Part shown: positions 25,276 through 33,723 of the stretch, one piece after another
How positions within the stretch are numbered: position 1 is the first letter of the stretch
How the letters are laid out: every line of letters begins with the position of its first letter
Source: Tindallia californiensis
GTDB lineage: Bacteria; Bacillota; Clostridia; Peptostreptococcales; Tindalliaceae
NCBI RefSeq assembly: GCF_900107405.1
Contig: NZ_FNPV01000006.1
Location: 1 to 64,000 of the forward strand
Direction of reading: 5' to 3'
Length of the DNA stretch: 64,000 nt
Made by a program: the position numbers and the translations under genes
The notes under the pieces: generated by a model
Databases searched by the model: none
Seen by the model: the letters and a program-made list of their open reading frames with translations, nothing else
Told to the model about the DNA's origin: nothing

Positions 25276-27318
25276 ATGATGACTTGGATAAAATCAGGCT
25301 TGGCAAGAAAGCTAGTAGCAATCTTATTAATCGTTATTCTTATTACTTTTGGAGCTTATGGTTTTACCTTAAACCACCAGGTAAGTCAGTTTTTCGAATC
25401 ACAGGCACGTATTCAGATGGAGGGAGATGCGGCTCATATTGCCACAGAGTTAGACTTGTTTATGGAACGTTATCTTACCATTGTCCAGCAAATGGAAACC
25501 AATCAGGATTTTGTGGACTATATGAGAGAGGTCACTACCAGAGAGGAAAAAAGAGAGCATCCCTTAACCCGAAGAGTTCATCGCCAGTTGCAAAGCATCA
25601 ATGAGATGGACGAAGCCATCGGTTTTGTTTTTTTAGGCTTAGCAGAAGCCAGCGACCTTTTTGCTGATGCCTATGACTATGATTCTGCACCAGACTATGT
25701 GCTAAGAGGGCGTGGGTGGTATCAAGAGACTTTACAGGCAGAAGGTCCGTATATATCTGCTCCTTATCTGGATGCGGTCACCGGTGGGCTGGTAGTAACC
25801 GCAGCAGCACCGGTTATGCAGGGATCCAGAGACCTTGGTTCCGTATCCGTCGATATCTATATTGATCAAATCCAGCGAATCATGAGTGAATATCAGGTGG
25901 GAGAAACCGGCTATGCGTTCTTGATTGATCAGGATGGGTTAACGGTTTATCACCCTGACGAAAGCATGATCGCCGAAACCAACATTCTGGATATGGGTGG
26001 AGCTTTGCAAGAAGCTGGTACCCGTATGATTGCCGGCGAATCCGGCTTTGCCGAATATGAGTTTAACGGAACCGACCGGATGATTTTTTATACCCCGGTG
26101 GAATCTGTTGGCTGGTCCGTCGCCACCATGATTCCCCGAAACGAAGTAATGGCACCTGTCCGAGCTTTTATGTTTGTAAACCAGTCTATTTTAATTGGTA
26201 CGATCATTGTATTGTTAGTAGCCATGGCTATTGCTGTAAAACGCTCTCTCCGACCAGTTCCTAAAACTCTGGAAGGGGTAAAAGAACTGAGCCAGGGTAA
26301 CTTAACCGTAAACTTTGACACCAGTTCTTCTGATGAAATTGGTCAGATCAATCATGGCCTTCAGGAAATGCGGGACAGCCTGTTAGAGCTAATTAAGGAT
26401 ATTATGGACCGGGCGGATCAACTGGCTGCCTCTTCCGAAGAATTAACAGCCTCTACGGAGCAAGCTTCCGGTGCCGCATCCGAAGTAGCCGGAGCCATTG
26501 ATGAAATTGCTAAAGGTGCCGAAAGCCAGGCTTATGATACCTCCAGTGGATCTGAAAATATTCAGCAGATCAGTCAGCTTATCGAATCTGACAAACAGCA
26601 TCGTATCCGGTTAAACCAATCCGCCGACACCATCAGCCAGATGAAGGAAGCAGGCGTTGAGACCGTCGGTAAATTGGTGGAACAAACAAAATCCAGTAAT
26701 GCGGCTGCTCAGGAGATTCAAGATATTATTCATCGCACCAACGAAAGTGCCAAAGAAATACAGGCGAAAAGTACCAGCATTAAAAGCATTGCAGAACAGA
26801 CCAATCTACTGGCTCTGAACGCAAGTATTGAAGCTGCCCGAGCTGGTGAAGCCGGAAAAGGATTTGCCGTCGTTGCTGAAGAAATTCGAAAACTGGCGGA
26901 AGACTCCAATTCCTTTACTGAAGAAATTAATCATATTATTGCCACTCTTAACCAAATCACTAGCCATGCCGTCGAAAAAATGGATGAAATCAACCGGTTT
27001 AATCAGCTTCAAAATGAGGGTGTCCAGTCTACCAATGCTAATTTTGATGGTATTGCCGACGCATTAAAAGAGATGCTAGCGATTATGAACGATCTAAATA
27101 AGTCTAGTGATGACATCGAAAATAAACGGAATGAAATTGTGCTTGTTATGGAAAACTTGTCCGCAATTGCTGAAGAAAACGCTGCCAGTACAGAAGAAGC
27201 TACGGCTTCTGTTACCGGCCAATCCGAAACCATTACCGGAATTTCCGATGGTAGTCGAGACTTGGTAAACTTAGCGGAAGAAATGCAAAAGAGCATTCAT
27301 CATTTCAAGGTATACTAA
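25276..27318 (+). CDS. Methyl-accepting chemotaxis protein with dCache sensor
   Basis: 680 residues from the ATG at 25276, with AAAGGAGG seven bases upstream; the frame continues upstream without an RBS. TM1 at about 10-32, an extracellular dCache domain of about 40-290 ([35 protein letters not shown]), TM2 at about 300-322, a HAMP segment, then the cytoplasmic signalling domain with the hairpin tip [20 protein letters not shown]. It signals to CheA/CheW, which are not in the window. Ligand unknown; dCache domains of this type often bind amino acids or organic acids. Confidence 0.92.
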   Translation: MMTWIKSGLARKLVAILLIVILITFGAYGFTLNHQVSQFFESQARIQMEGDAAHIATELDLFMERYLTIVQQMETNQDFVDYMREVTTREEKREHPLTRRVHRQLQSINEMDEAIGFVFLGLAEASDLFADAYDYDSAPDYVLRGRGWYQETLQAEGPYISAPYLDAVTGGLVVTAAAPVMQGSRDLGSVSVDIYIDQIQRIMSEYQVGETGYAFLIDQDGLTVYHPDESMIAETNILDMGGALQEAGTRMIAGESGFAEYEFNGTDRMIFYTPVESVGWSVATMIPRNEVMAPVRAFMFVNQSILIGTIIVLLVAMAIAVKRSLRPVPKTLEGVKELSQGNLTVNFDTSSSDEIGQINHGLQEMRDSLLELIKDIMDRADQLAASSEELTASTEQASGAASEVAGAIDEIAKGAESQAYDTSSGSENIQQISQLIESDKQHRIRLNQSADTISQMKEAGVETVGKLVEQTKSSNAAAQEIQDIIHRTNESAKEIQAKSTSIKSIAEQTNLLALNASIEAARAGEAGKGFAVVAEEIRKLAEDSNSFTEEINHIIATLNQITSHAVEKMDEINRFNQLQNEGVQSTNANFDGIADALKEMLAIMNDLNKSSDDIENKRNEIVLVMENLSAIAEENAASTEEATASVTGQSETITGISDGSRDLVNLAEEMQKSIHHFKVY

Positions 27319-27330
27319 TCTTTGCTGAAA

Positions 27331-27367
27331 AAAGCCACCAGCTTCTTATGAAGAAGCTGGTGGCTTT
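27331..27367. terminator. Bidirectional terminator
   Basis: A perfect 17-bp stem (27331-27347 with 27351-27367) with a 3-nt loop lies between convergent genes. The T-run is better on the minus strand, so it chiefly ends the cobalt transporter operon. Confidence 0.9.
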
Positions 27368-27380
27368 ATAAAAAGGGGGG

Positions 27381-27794
27381 TTATGCTGATTGCTGTTTTT
27401 TCGACCGCTTCTTAAAGAAGGCAGCGCCCGCTCCAAACAGTAGTAACACTCCAACAATGGTTGGTACTCTCGGCAGAGGTTTGCTTGCTTCTTCCCCTAC
27501 CACATACTCCGCTCGATGACCAAAGTTGTCCTGAGCGATCAGTTTAACGGCTTTTTCTGAATCATAATCAAAATATCCTTCATCGTCTACATCACCACGA
27601 TCTATTTCCTGATCTGCCTCATCGAAAACAGCAACCTCCGCATGGCGGTTTGGCGAACCATCATCAAAGATAACTCTTACTCTTCCTTCTTCCACCGTCT
27701 CCACCAGCATGGCATGAGCAAACGCACCAATACTTGTTAATGCCATGGCCAGTAATAGGATGATTGCGATGGAACCTAGATTTTTGCTATTCAT
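27381..27794 (-). CDS. Small membrane-anchored accessory protein of the cobalt ECF operon
   Basis: 137 residues: a signal peptide ending near SIGAFAHA, an extracellular beta domain of about 80 residues resembling carboxypeptidase-regulatory/NikL-like modules (HAMLVETVEEGRVRVIFDDG), a C-terminal membrane segment (about 108-127) and a basic tail. The mature N-terminus beginning His-Ala-Met is like accessory proteins of nickel and cobalt ECF transporters. It is last in the operon, in the place where CbiN or CbiL would be expected. It is paralogous to the product at 39946-40383. Confidence 0.7.
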   Translation of the reverse strand: MNSKNLGSIAIILLLAMALTSIGAFAHAMLVETVEEGRVRVIFDDGSPNRHAEVAVFDEADQEIDRGDVDDEGYFDYDSEKAVKLIAQDNFGHRAEYVVGEEASKPLPRVPTIVGVLLLFGAGAAFFKKRSKKQQSA

Positions 27795-27812
27795 TGTCTA
27801 TCACCTCTTTCT

Positions 27813-28415
27813 CTATTCTGTCACCAGCATTGCCGGTTTTGCTTTTTGAATTAGTTGAAGGGCAGATGCCGTCACCAGTGCCTCTATCAGAACCAGAGGG
27901 ATATGTCCTACAATCAAAATATTAATAACGGACATAAAACCTTCTCCAAAACGTGGATCGGTTAAAAACAGTAACACAATCAGTAATCCTACCGTAATCG
28001 TTACGGATAACGCTCCTACCAAAGCACCTCTTAGAAAAACCGATTTATCGGTCATTCTGCAAAAGATCTTATGCGAAATAAGAGCGGGAATGGAAAGCAT
28101 CATTGTATTCGCACCCAGAGTCGTCAATCCTCCATGCTGAAAAAGCACAGCCTGAAGCAATAACCCTACAAAAATAGCAAGTGGTGCTCTTCTTCCCAGC
28201 ATCACGCCCAATAATCCAGAAAACAAAGGATGAATGGTGGAAGGGCCTACCGGTATGCTGATAAGGGATACGGCGAAAAAAGCGCCTGCCATCAGACTTG
28301 TTTTTGGTATTTCTTCCTCTGTCATTCCCTTTACGGAATAGGCGATGGTAGCTGCTGTAATGGCTGTCGTTCCCACCGCTACAGGCGTACTTAAGACACC
28401 ATCAGAAATATGCAT
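27813..28415 (-). CDS. cbiM: Energy-coupling factor cobalt transporter S component CbiM
   Basis: 200 residues starting at MHISDGVLS. This start (28415, AGAGG eight bases upstream) is required because the Met1-His2 N-terminus and nearby residues coordinate the metal in CbiM/NikM. About six membrane segments follow; the conserved GPSTIHPLFSGLLGVMLG and TTLGANTMMLSIPAL place it in the CbiM family. It imports Co(II), or possibly Ni(II), together with CbiQ and CbiO. The upstream cobalamin riboswitch favours cobalt. Confidence 0.9.
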   Translation of the reverse strand: MHISDGVLSTPVAVGTTAITAATIAYSVKGMTEEEIPKTSLMAGAFFAVSLISIPVGPSTIHPLFSGLLGVMLGRRAPLAIFVGLLLQAVLFQHGGLTTLGANTMMLSIPALISHKIFCRMTDKSVFLRGALVGALSVTITVGLLIVLLFLTDPRFGEGFMSVINILIVGHIPLVLIEALVTASALQLIQKAKPAMLVTE

Positions 28416-28483
28416 TGTATCTACCTCTTTCATCAAAGCTAATGTTACTACTAATGAAATTTCTTTTTACCTGACTCCTGCTT

Positions 28484-29359
28484 CTACTCTACGATTACTT
28501 CAATGGATCCTGTTTCAAACGCTACTTCTCCCTCATGAAGAAATTGGAACACCACTTGAGTCGTTCCTTCCTCCACGCCTTTTACATGAACATGATCGCC
28601 ATGCATATCAAAAGTGACGATTCCATCTTCAGCACCTTCTGCTAAGGCAGCACCTAATGTATAGTGGTTTCTATCCAAGGCTACTTCTTCACCATTTCCT
28701 TCTAGATAAGCACCCAGAGAAACGTGCCCTTCCTTCTCTATCACAGGAAGGCTTCCATGCCAGTGATCATCATGATAATAAGCAATTACTTCATCTTCGC
28801 TACGGTTTATAATTTCAAATAAGCTGATCTCCGTAACTTCTTCAGACGCTTCTGTTTCTGTTTCTTCTGCCGCTTCTCCTTCTCCTGCAAGTACCTGTAC
28901 TTCAATTAAAGATGTTTCAAACTCGACTTCTCCATCATGAAGAAATTGAAATACCACCTGAGTGATCCCTTCCTGCTCGCCTTTTATATGGACATGATCG
29001 CCATGCATATCAAAGCTGACGATTCCATCTTCGGCACCTTCTGCTAAGGCAACAGCTATTGCGTTATGGTCACCATCCAGTTCAACGGCTTCTCCATTTT
29101 CTTCTAAATGTGCACCTAGGGACATATGACTGCCTGCTTCCACCTCTGGGATAAAACCATGCCAATGGGCATCATGATAATAAGCTACTACTTCATCTTC
29201 ACTGCGATGAATCACTTCATACAAACTAATGTCTCTTACCTGCTCCTGTCCTTCACCAGCTTCAGCTTCTGGTGCTGCATCTCCTGAGCACCCAGATAGT
29301 ATGAGCAGTGCTGCGAGTAAAACAATTCCTGCCAATCCTTTTTTCTTACTTAACTTCAT
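28484..29359 (-). CDS. Tandem-duplicated His-rich lipoprotein in the cobalt operon
   Basis: 291 residues with a lipobox at LILSGC (Cys near 23). Two domains of about 110 residues, at about 42-155 and 178-291, are close copies of each other. Each carries YYHD-x-HWHG, a (G/R)-x-H(N/Y) segment and FDMHGDHVH(I/V)KG, so each has about seven His in fixed positions, a likely transition-metal site. The acidic linker is rich in Glu. I know no named family for it. Its place between cbiO and cbiM suggests extracellular capture or delivery of cobalt (inference). Confidence 0.75.
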   Translation of the reverse strand: MKLSKKKGLAGIVLLAALLILSGCSGDAAPEAEAGEGQEQVRDISLYEVIHRSEDEVVAYYHDAHWHGFIPEVEAGSHMSLGAHLEENGEAVELDGDHNAIAVALAEGAEDGIVSFDMHGDHVHIKGEQEGITQVVFQFLHDGEVEFETSLIEVQVLAGEGEAAEETETEASEEVTEISLFEIINRSEDEVIAYYHDDHWHGSLPVIEKEGHVSLGAYLEGNGEEVALDRNHYTLGAALAEGAEDGIVTFDMHGDHVHVKGVEEGTTQVVFQFLHEGEVAFETGSIEVIVE

Positions 29360-29404
29360 GATATAATCCTCCTCTTTTCTCTGTACTGTTTTTATGATTT
29401 ATTG

Positions 29405-30223
29405 TCAGCCATTAAATGGCTTGCAATCAAAAATATGATTGATCAGTGTATGTGCTTCTTCCACAGAGCGGGGTTTATGGTGCGTATCCCGAAAAAGCTT
29501 TGCCAAGGCAGGGATTGGTAACGAAGCCGCCTGTAAAATACTTTCGTCACGAAGTAAATCGTACTCACCACAGGCCAGCACTTTTCCTTTTTTCATCAAT
29601 ATTATTTCATCTGCCCATTCGTAAGCCATGTCCACATCATGAGTGCTGTATACCAAGGTAGCTCCTTCTCCCACCAACCGGTCCAATAATTCTCGAAAAT
29701 GAGAGGCTGCTTCCGGATCTAGTCCGGAAAAAGGTTCGTCAAAGGCAAAAATAGGTGGTTCCATCGCCAGCAACCCAGCAATGGCTGCCCGCTTTTTTTG
29801 TCCTAAACTCAAGCTGTAGGGAGGTCGCTCTGCCAAACAGGAAATCCCTACTCTTTCCAAAGCTTTTTCTACCCGCTGCTGAACCTCGGCTGGGTTTAGT
29901 TTTAAATTTCTTGGCCCAAAAGCAATGTCGTTAAAGATAGTCGTTGAAAAGAGCTGATCGTCCGGATTATCAAAAAGAAGGCCTATCTTCTTTCGTATTT
30001 CCTGTAAATGAGCCTTCTCTACCGGCAAACCATGAATTTTCACTTCTCCCTGCTGAGCAGGAATAATACCGTTAAAGTGATATATCAAGGTTGTTTTTCC
30101 ACTACCATTAATTCCCAGAATGGCGGTTTTTTTACCTGCTTTGATTTGGAGGTTAACCTTTTCAAAGGCTGGTGTTGTATCTGGATAGACATAACTTAAT
30201 CCAACGGTTTCGATAGCAATCAT
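29405..30223 (-). CDS. cbiO: ECF cobalt transporter ATP-binding protein CbiO
   Basis: 272 residues from the ATG at 30223, which overlaps the cbiQ stop (ATGA) and has a GGGGGTG RBS. ABC ATPase motifs: Walker A LGINGSGKTTL near residue 40, a Q-loop at GLLFDNPDDQLF, signature SLGQKKRAAIAG near 140, Walker B IFAFDEPFSGLDPEA near 160, and switch His in VYSTHDVDMAYE. The DNPDDQLF stretch is typical of ECF ATPases. It energises metal uptake with CbiQ and CbiM. Confidence 0.93.
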   Translation of the reverse strand: MIAIETVGLSYVYPDTTPAFEKVNLQIKAGKKTAILGINGSGKTTLIYHFNGIIPAQQGEVKIHGLPVEKAHLQEIRKKIGLLFDNPDDQLFSTTIFNDIAFGPRNLKLNPAEVQQRVEKALERVGISCLAERPPYSLSLGQKKRAAIAGLLAMEPPIFAFDEPFSGLDPEAASHFRELLDRLVGEGATLVYSTHDVDMAYEWADEIILMKKGKVLACGEYDLLRDESILQAASLPIPALAKLFRDTHHKPRSVEEAHTLINHIFDCKPFNG

Positions 30224-30972
30224 CCTAGCACCCCCTGTTCCAACATAATAAGCGTTATGATAAACATAACGGGAATTCCTGATCGAATCCAATCTTTCCC
30301 TGTGATTTTTCTCGGTTTTCCAATCGGCATTTCTCCTTGAAATCCTCGGGAACTCATCGCTCGGTAAACTGTTTCGGATCGATTAATGGATTTGATAAAC
30401 AGTCCGCCAAACAGTTCGCCGTAAATCCTTAAGGAATATCGGCTAAGCTGTGCCTGAAAGAGCCTGGATTTCAGTGCTTTTAATGTAGTTTGCATATCCT
30501 GAATAAAAAGAAACCCATATCGGTAAGCAAGATAAATGGTTGTTGTAATAATTCTGGGCATTTTTAAGTGTTCCAACGCTTCCAGCATTTCTTCCACTGG
30601 TTGATTGATAAAAACAAATAAGGTGAAGGTCATTGCTGTCAGGGCTTTCAGTACAATCAATGCGGCAAACTCTATCCGATCCGGAGTCGGCGGAATCCCT
30701 GCTCCAAAAATCAGTGGCAGGCTCATCAATCCAAGAAAAGGAATCAATACGGCCAGCTTCTTCATGAGTTGCCCCAAAGATAAACCACCCCATCCTGCAT
30801 AAAGGATGGCAAAGATAAAAGCTACCCCTAGAAATTTCACTTCCGCCAAACTGATAACCCCAAAAACATAGATAAGGCCTGAAATCAATTTCGTTCGTGG
30901 ATTCCAAGTAGATGCTTTCCATCCACCGCTTTCTTTTTCAATACACTGAGACATAGAGTGATGATCGCTCAT
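30220..30972 (-). CDS. cbiQ: ECF cobalt transporter transmembrane protein CbiQ
   Basis: 250 residues with about five membrane segments. The coupling helices of the ECF T component are visible, including ALEHLKMPRIITTTIYLAYRY and YRAMSSRGFQGE, the latter carrying the Ala-Arg-Gly-type signature that docks the ATPase. RBS GGGG lies seven bases before the ATG. It is first in the operon cbiQ-cbiO-lipoprotein-cbiM-small membrane protein, behind the riboswitch. Confidence 0.92.
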   Translation of the reverse strand: MSDHHSMSQCIEKESGGWKASTWNPRTKLISGLIYVFGVISLAEVKFLGVAFIFAILYAGWGGLSLGQLMKKLAVLIPFLGLMSLPLIFGAGIPPTPDRIEFAALIVLKALTAMTFTLFVFINQPVEEMLEALEHLKMPRIITTTIYLAYRYGFLFIQDMQTTLKALKSRLFQAQLSRYSLRIYGELFGGLFIKSINRSETVYRAMSSRGFQGEMPIGKPRKITGKDWIRSGIPVMFIITLIMLEQGVLG

Positions 30973-31095
30973 TGATAAACCCCTTTACCTATCAACAAAA
31001 CCTATCAACAAAGACGTTTGGCGTCTGCTGTCATTGAGAATTTCAAGTTGATAATAAATCATTCCATTCAAAATAAAAATAATAAGTGCTCACTA

Positions 31096-31137
31096 ACAAA
31101 AAAACAATTCCGGTCTTCGCTTTTGAAGACCGGAATT
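31096..31137 (-). terminator. Attenuator terminator behind the cobalamin riboswitch
   Basis: A perfect 13-bp stem (31106-31118 with 31125-31137) with a GC-rich core CCGGTCTTC is followed by seven T on the minus strand. It lies between the aptamer and cbiQ, the place of a transcriptional expression platform. Confidence 0.85.
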
Positions 31138-31224
31138 TCTCACACAAAAAACACTTAACGATGACTGAAGACAAAGCAAGTGCATGAGTAGCGACCAGCC
31201 CTTTCACTCGAAGGGTAACGCACA

Positions 31225-31385
31225 AACATTCAGGCAGGTCTCCTGGCTTGCACTCCACACTCTCCCCATCTTCCCGGCTTTTGCCAGTGATCTATCGGGG
31301 ACAGCTCCTGCTTACAGTGACGGGATCGCACCGGACTTTCACCGGTTTCCCTATTCTCCCTTACGGGCACCTGAACGGTTTTATT
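31225..31385 (-). promoter_or_regulatory. Cobalamin riboswitch
   Basis: On the minus strand the conserved elements appear in order: GGTGCCCG near the 5' end, GGGAA-x-CCGGTGAAAGTCCGG, GCG-ATCCCGTCACTGT, and the B12 box AGCCAGGAGACCTGCC. It precedes cbiQ, so adenosylcobalamin is expected to shut off cobalt uptake. Confidence 0.95.
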
Positions 31386-31421
31386 AAGTTTCATTGTTTT
31401 TTCATTTCTTGATTCAGCTAA

Positions 31422-31450
31422 ATTATCACACTAAACCTTCTGTTTGTCAA
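31422..31450 (-). promoter_or_regulatory. Sigma-A promoter of the riboswitch-cbi transcript
   Basis: TTGACA (31445-31450), a 17-bp spacer and GATAAT (31422-31427) on the minus strand, about 35 bp before the aptamer. The rest of the gap to 31675 shows no further recognisable element. Confidence 0.85.
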
Positions 31451-31675
31451 GTAATCACTCCTTGAACTATGCCTAAGGACCCAACAAAACCCTCTATGAG
31501 CAGCAACAAAAACCCATGGAAAAACTTTTTTAATCCTGTAAAATCATAGGTGATGTTAAACCAATAACAACGTATCTTAACAAAATCCCGGAAATAACCA
31601 TAAATCCGAAATGAGGTGAATCCGACGAATCCCCTACTAATTGGTCTTAACGCAATTCGAAAAGGAGTGTTTATA

Positions 31676-32215
31676 ATGAAATCAACCAACCTTAAAACCA
31701 CATTATTATCTACTGCTGCCATCTTAGTACTGACTGTCTTAATGACGTCGACCAGCTTGGGTGCTTCCATCGGTGAAACTGTTAATCTTAATCTAACCAG
31801 CCAAGCTCATGGGCAACATGCGGTTCCCAACGAAACGCAGCGCCACCCGGTATCTTCCTTCGATGCGGCCGAACTTATTTATCTGGAAGCTGTCTCTGTT
31901 CATCCTATTATTTTAGACGATTATGTTACTTATGAAGATAAGATGGCTTTTTTTGAAGCAGAAGCCGAAAAAGCCGGCTATATTGGTTTTCGCTTTGCCG
32001 ACCTGCAGGGTAATGCAGTGGCTTTAGATCAGCAAGGAAAAGAATTTGATGTTGCGGATCGGAAGTATTTCCAAAACGCTTTAGCAGGCGAACCAAATGT
32101 TTCTGATGTATTAGTAAGCAAAGAAACAGGAGAATCGATTGTAGTTTATGCAACGCCGGTATATCTTAACGAAAACCTGGCAGGCGTGTTGTTTGCTTCC
32201 AGAGTAGCAAAGTAA
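31676..32215 (+). CDS. Secreted stand-alone Cache-domain protein
   Basis: 179 residues from the ATG at 31676, with AAAGGAG eight bases upstream. A signal peptide covers about residues 1-30 (LLSTAAILVLTVLMTSTSLGA). The mature part resembles a single Cache/PAS-like sensor module: GYIGFRFADLQGNAV, DVADRKYFQNALAGEPNVS, ETGESIVVYATPVY, the same order of elements as in the chemoreceptor and GGDEF-EAL sensors nearby. No membrane anchor or signalling domain follows, so it would act as a free extracellular binding protein. Role unknown. Confidence 0.75.
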   Translation: MKSTNLKTTLLSTAAILVLTVLMTSTSLGASIGETVNLNLTSQAHGQHAVPNETQRHPVSSFDAAELIYLEAVSVHPIILDDYVTYEDKMAFFEAEAEKAGYIGFRFADLQGNAVALDQQGKEFDVADRKYFQNALAGEPNVSDVLVSKETGESIVVYATPVYLNENLAGVLFASRVAK

Positions 32216-32217
32216 TC

Positions 32218-32262
32218 TAAAAATCTGACGAACCTTCGTAAAAGGGCCGTCAGATTTTTTTT
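32218..32262. terminator. Shared terminator between convergent genes
   Basis: AATCTGACG pairs with CGTCAGATT, followed by eight T on the plus strand. The minus-strand AraC gene's TGA stop lies in the stem. Confidence 0.82.
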
Positions 32263-33302
32263 ATTCCTTCAATGGAAAACCGTTCTCTATAAACGGTTAC
32301 ATATTCACTAGGCGTCATGCCTGTATATTTCTTAAAGGTTTTTCGAAAATGCCCATAATCTGTATAATTCAAGTAGTCCATCACGTCATAAACACTTCGC
32401 TTTGAATCCAGGAGCAGATAACGGGCACCATATATTTTAGTACGCATCATGTATCGGGTCAGACTGACCCCGCTTTCCGTGATAAAAGTTTTACTTAAGT
32501 GACTTCGGTTAACAAAAAGCTGATCGGCAATATCCTGAACGGTTTCCAGATCGAATTCTTTATCCAGATAGATCGAAATCGCCCGTCGTACCAGCGGATG
32601 TTGAGCATGAGGCAAAAAGATGTCCCGGTAGGCCTGCTGAATAAAAAGCAAGGTGGCAATAAACTGTTCCTGCGGATACTCAGCTTCTTCAATCCACTCA
32701 GCGGCACCCTGGGCAAAATCAACCACTTTTTCACGAATAGAATGTAGTGGCAAAAACTGTATGATCCTTTCTATGGCTTTCGCATAGTTCGGAAACTGAT
32801 CCTCCGCCCCTTCTTTTCGCTGGTTCATCAACGTCCAGTAACGAAAAAACAAAGGCTCTGATTTCGGATAGGGAGCCGCAATTTCCTCTGCAATTTTTTT
32901 TGACATCTGAATGAGATCTCTTTCATTTTGAAGGAAATAACCGGATAATCGCACAAACAACTCTTGGATTTCAGTAGCAGGGATCATAGCTTCCATATAA
33001 TCAAAACAACCTTCTAAAAAAACCCTTCTTACTCGTCGATAATCTTTGCTATTTCCAGAAATAATGGTGATGCTTTCCTGCACCATTGATAATCGACACG
33101 GTCGCTCCAAGGAAAAGTAAATTTCTTCTTCTATCAAAAGCAAATCATAGCGACTCGCAAGATGCTTTACCAGGAAATCATCTTGCTCTTGCCTTGTCCA
33201 GGGAATCACATCAATCGATACTCCCAGGTTTTTATGATGAGAAGACCACTCATCCAGCCAGTCTGTCCAAATATTCCCTATGATACCGCATCGAATAACC
33301 AT
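32250..33302 (-). CDS. AraC family regulator with receiver-like N-terminal domain
   Basis: 350 residues from the ATG at 33302 (AAAGGA five bases upstream). The N-terminal 110 residues have a receiver-like alternation (VIRCGIIGN, YDLLLIEEE, ITIISGN, FDYMEA) but no clear phospho-acceptor Asp, so it is probably a degenerate receiver. A helical middle of about 140 residues follows. The C-terminus (about 245-345) has the double HTH of the AraC family: VQDIADQLFVNRSHLSKTF and DVMDYLNYTDYGHFRKTFKKYTGMTPSEY. It lies near a Cache protein and a dCache-GGDEF-EAL gene. Target unknown. Confidence 0.86.
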   Translation of the reverse strand: MVIRCGIIGNIWTDWLDEWSSHHKNLGVSIDVIPWTRQEQDDFLVKHLASRYDLLLIEEEIYFSLERPCRLSMVQESITIISGNSKDYRRVRRVFLEGCFDYMEAMIPATEIQELFVRLSGYFLQNERDLIQMSKKIAEEIAAPYPKSEPLFFRYWTLMNQRKEGAEDQFPNYAKAIERIIQFLPLHSIREKVVDFAQGAAEWIEEAEYPQEQFIATLLFIQQAYRDIFLPHAQHPLVRRAISIYLDKEFDLETVQDIADQLFVNRSHLSKTFITESGVSLTRYMMRTKIYGARYLLLDSKRSVYDVMDYLNYTDYGHFRKTFKKYTGMTPSEYVTVYRERFSIEGIKKI

Positions 33303-33348
33303 CGTAGTCCTTTCCTGTCGCATCTGATATAATCATTTCCTGCAAATT

Positions 33349-33382
33349 CATCATCTGTCACAAAATCCATCATCTGTCACAA
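33349..33382 (-). promoter_or_regulatory. Tandem 15-bp direct repeats upstream of the AraC gene
   Basis: Two exact copies of CATCATCTGTCACAA (plus strand) start at 33349 and 33368, 19 bp apart. Tandem direct sites about two helical turns apart are how AraC proteins bind, so autoregulation is plausible. From 33383 to 33723 I see no gene or further repeat, only AT-rich sequence that must hold the promoter of the next gene. Confidence 0.6.
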
Positions 33383-33723
33383 GATTCATTGCAAGATTTC
33401 CAAATATTTTCTATCTTTCCATTATAAACCTTATACCCTATGATGACAACGAAACTCACCTTTTCTGTCTTTCGAATCAAAGGAAGCGCCGCCATGCAAA
33501 AAGAAAGATAACCTCTCTAATTTTTTGAATACTTTTTCATTTCTGTCAAAAATCGTTGTATTCTTTTCAGGATGGGTATGATTACTAATATACGGATTTC
33601 AAAATATGGATTCCAAAATATCTTTAGCCTAAATAAAGTTCTTCTTTCATTCCTTTTGAGAGGACATTCCCCCAAAAGCATGCTTCAGTGGCTTTGAAAC
33701 AGCAACCTAAAGGCGGTGTTCCT

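Noticed and set aside
28484-29359. ZinT/AdcA-type zinc-binding lipoprotein
   Set aside because: The His motifs and tandem domain plan do not match those families, and the operon is under B12 control.
31043-31258. Minus-strand open frame of 71 residues
   Set aside because: It lies inside the cobalamin riboswitch and attenuator.
33684-33723. Upstream start codon for the GGDEF-EAL protein
   Set aside because: The ATG at 33724 has AAGGCGG at seven bases and begins a normal basic N-terminus before TM1.
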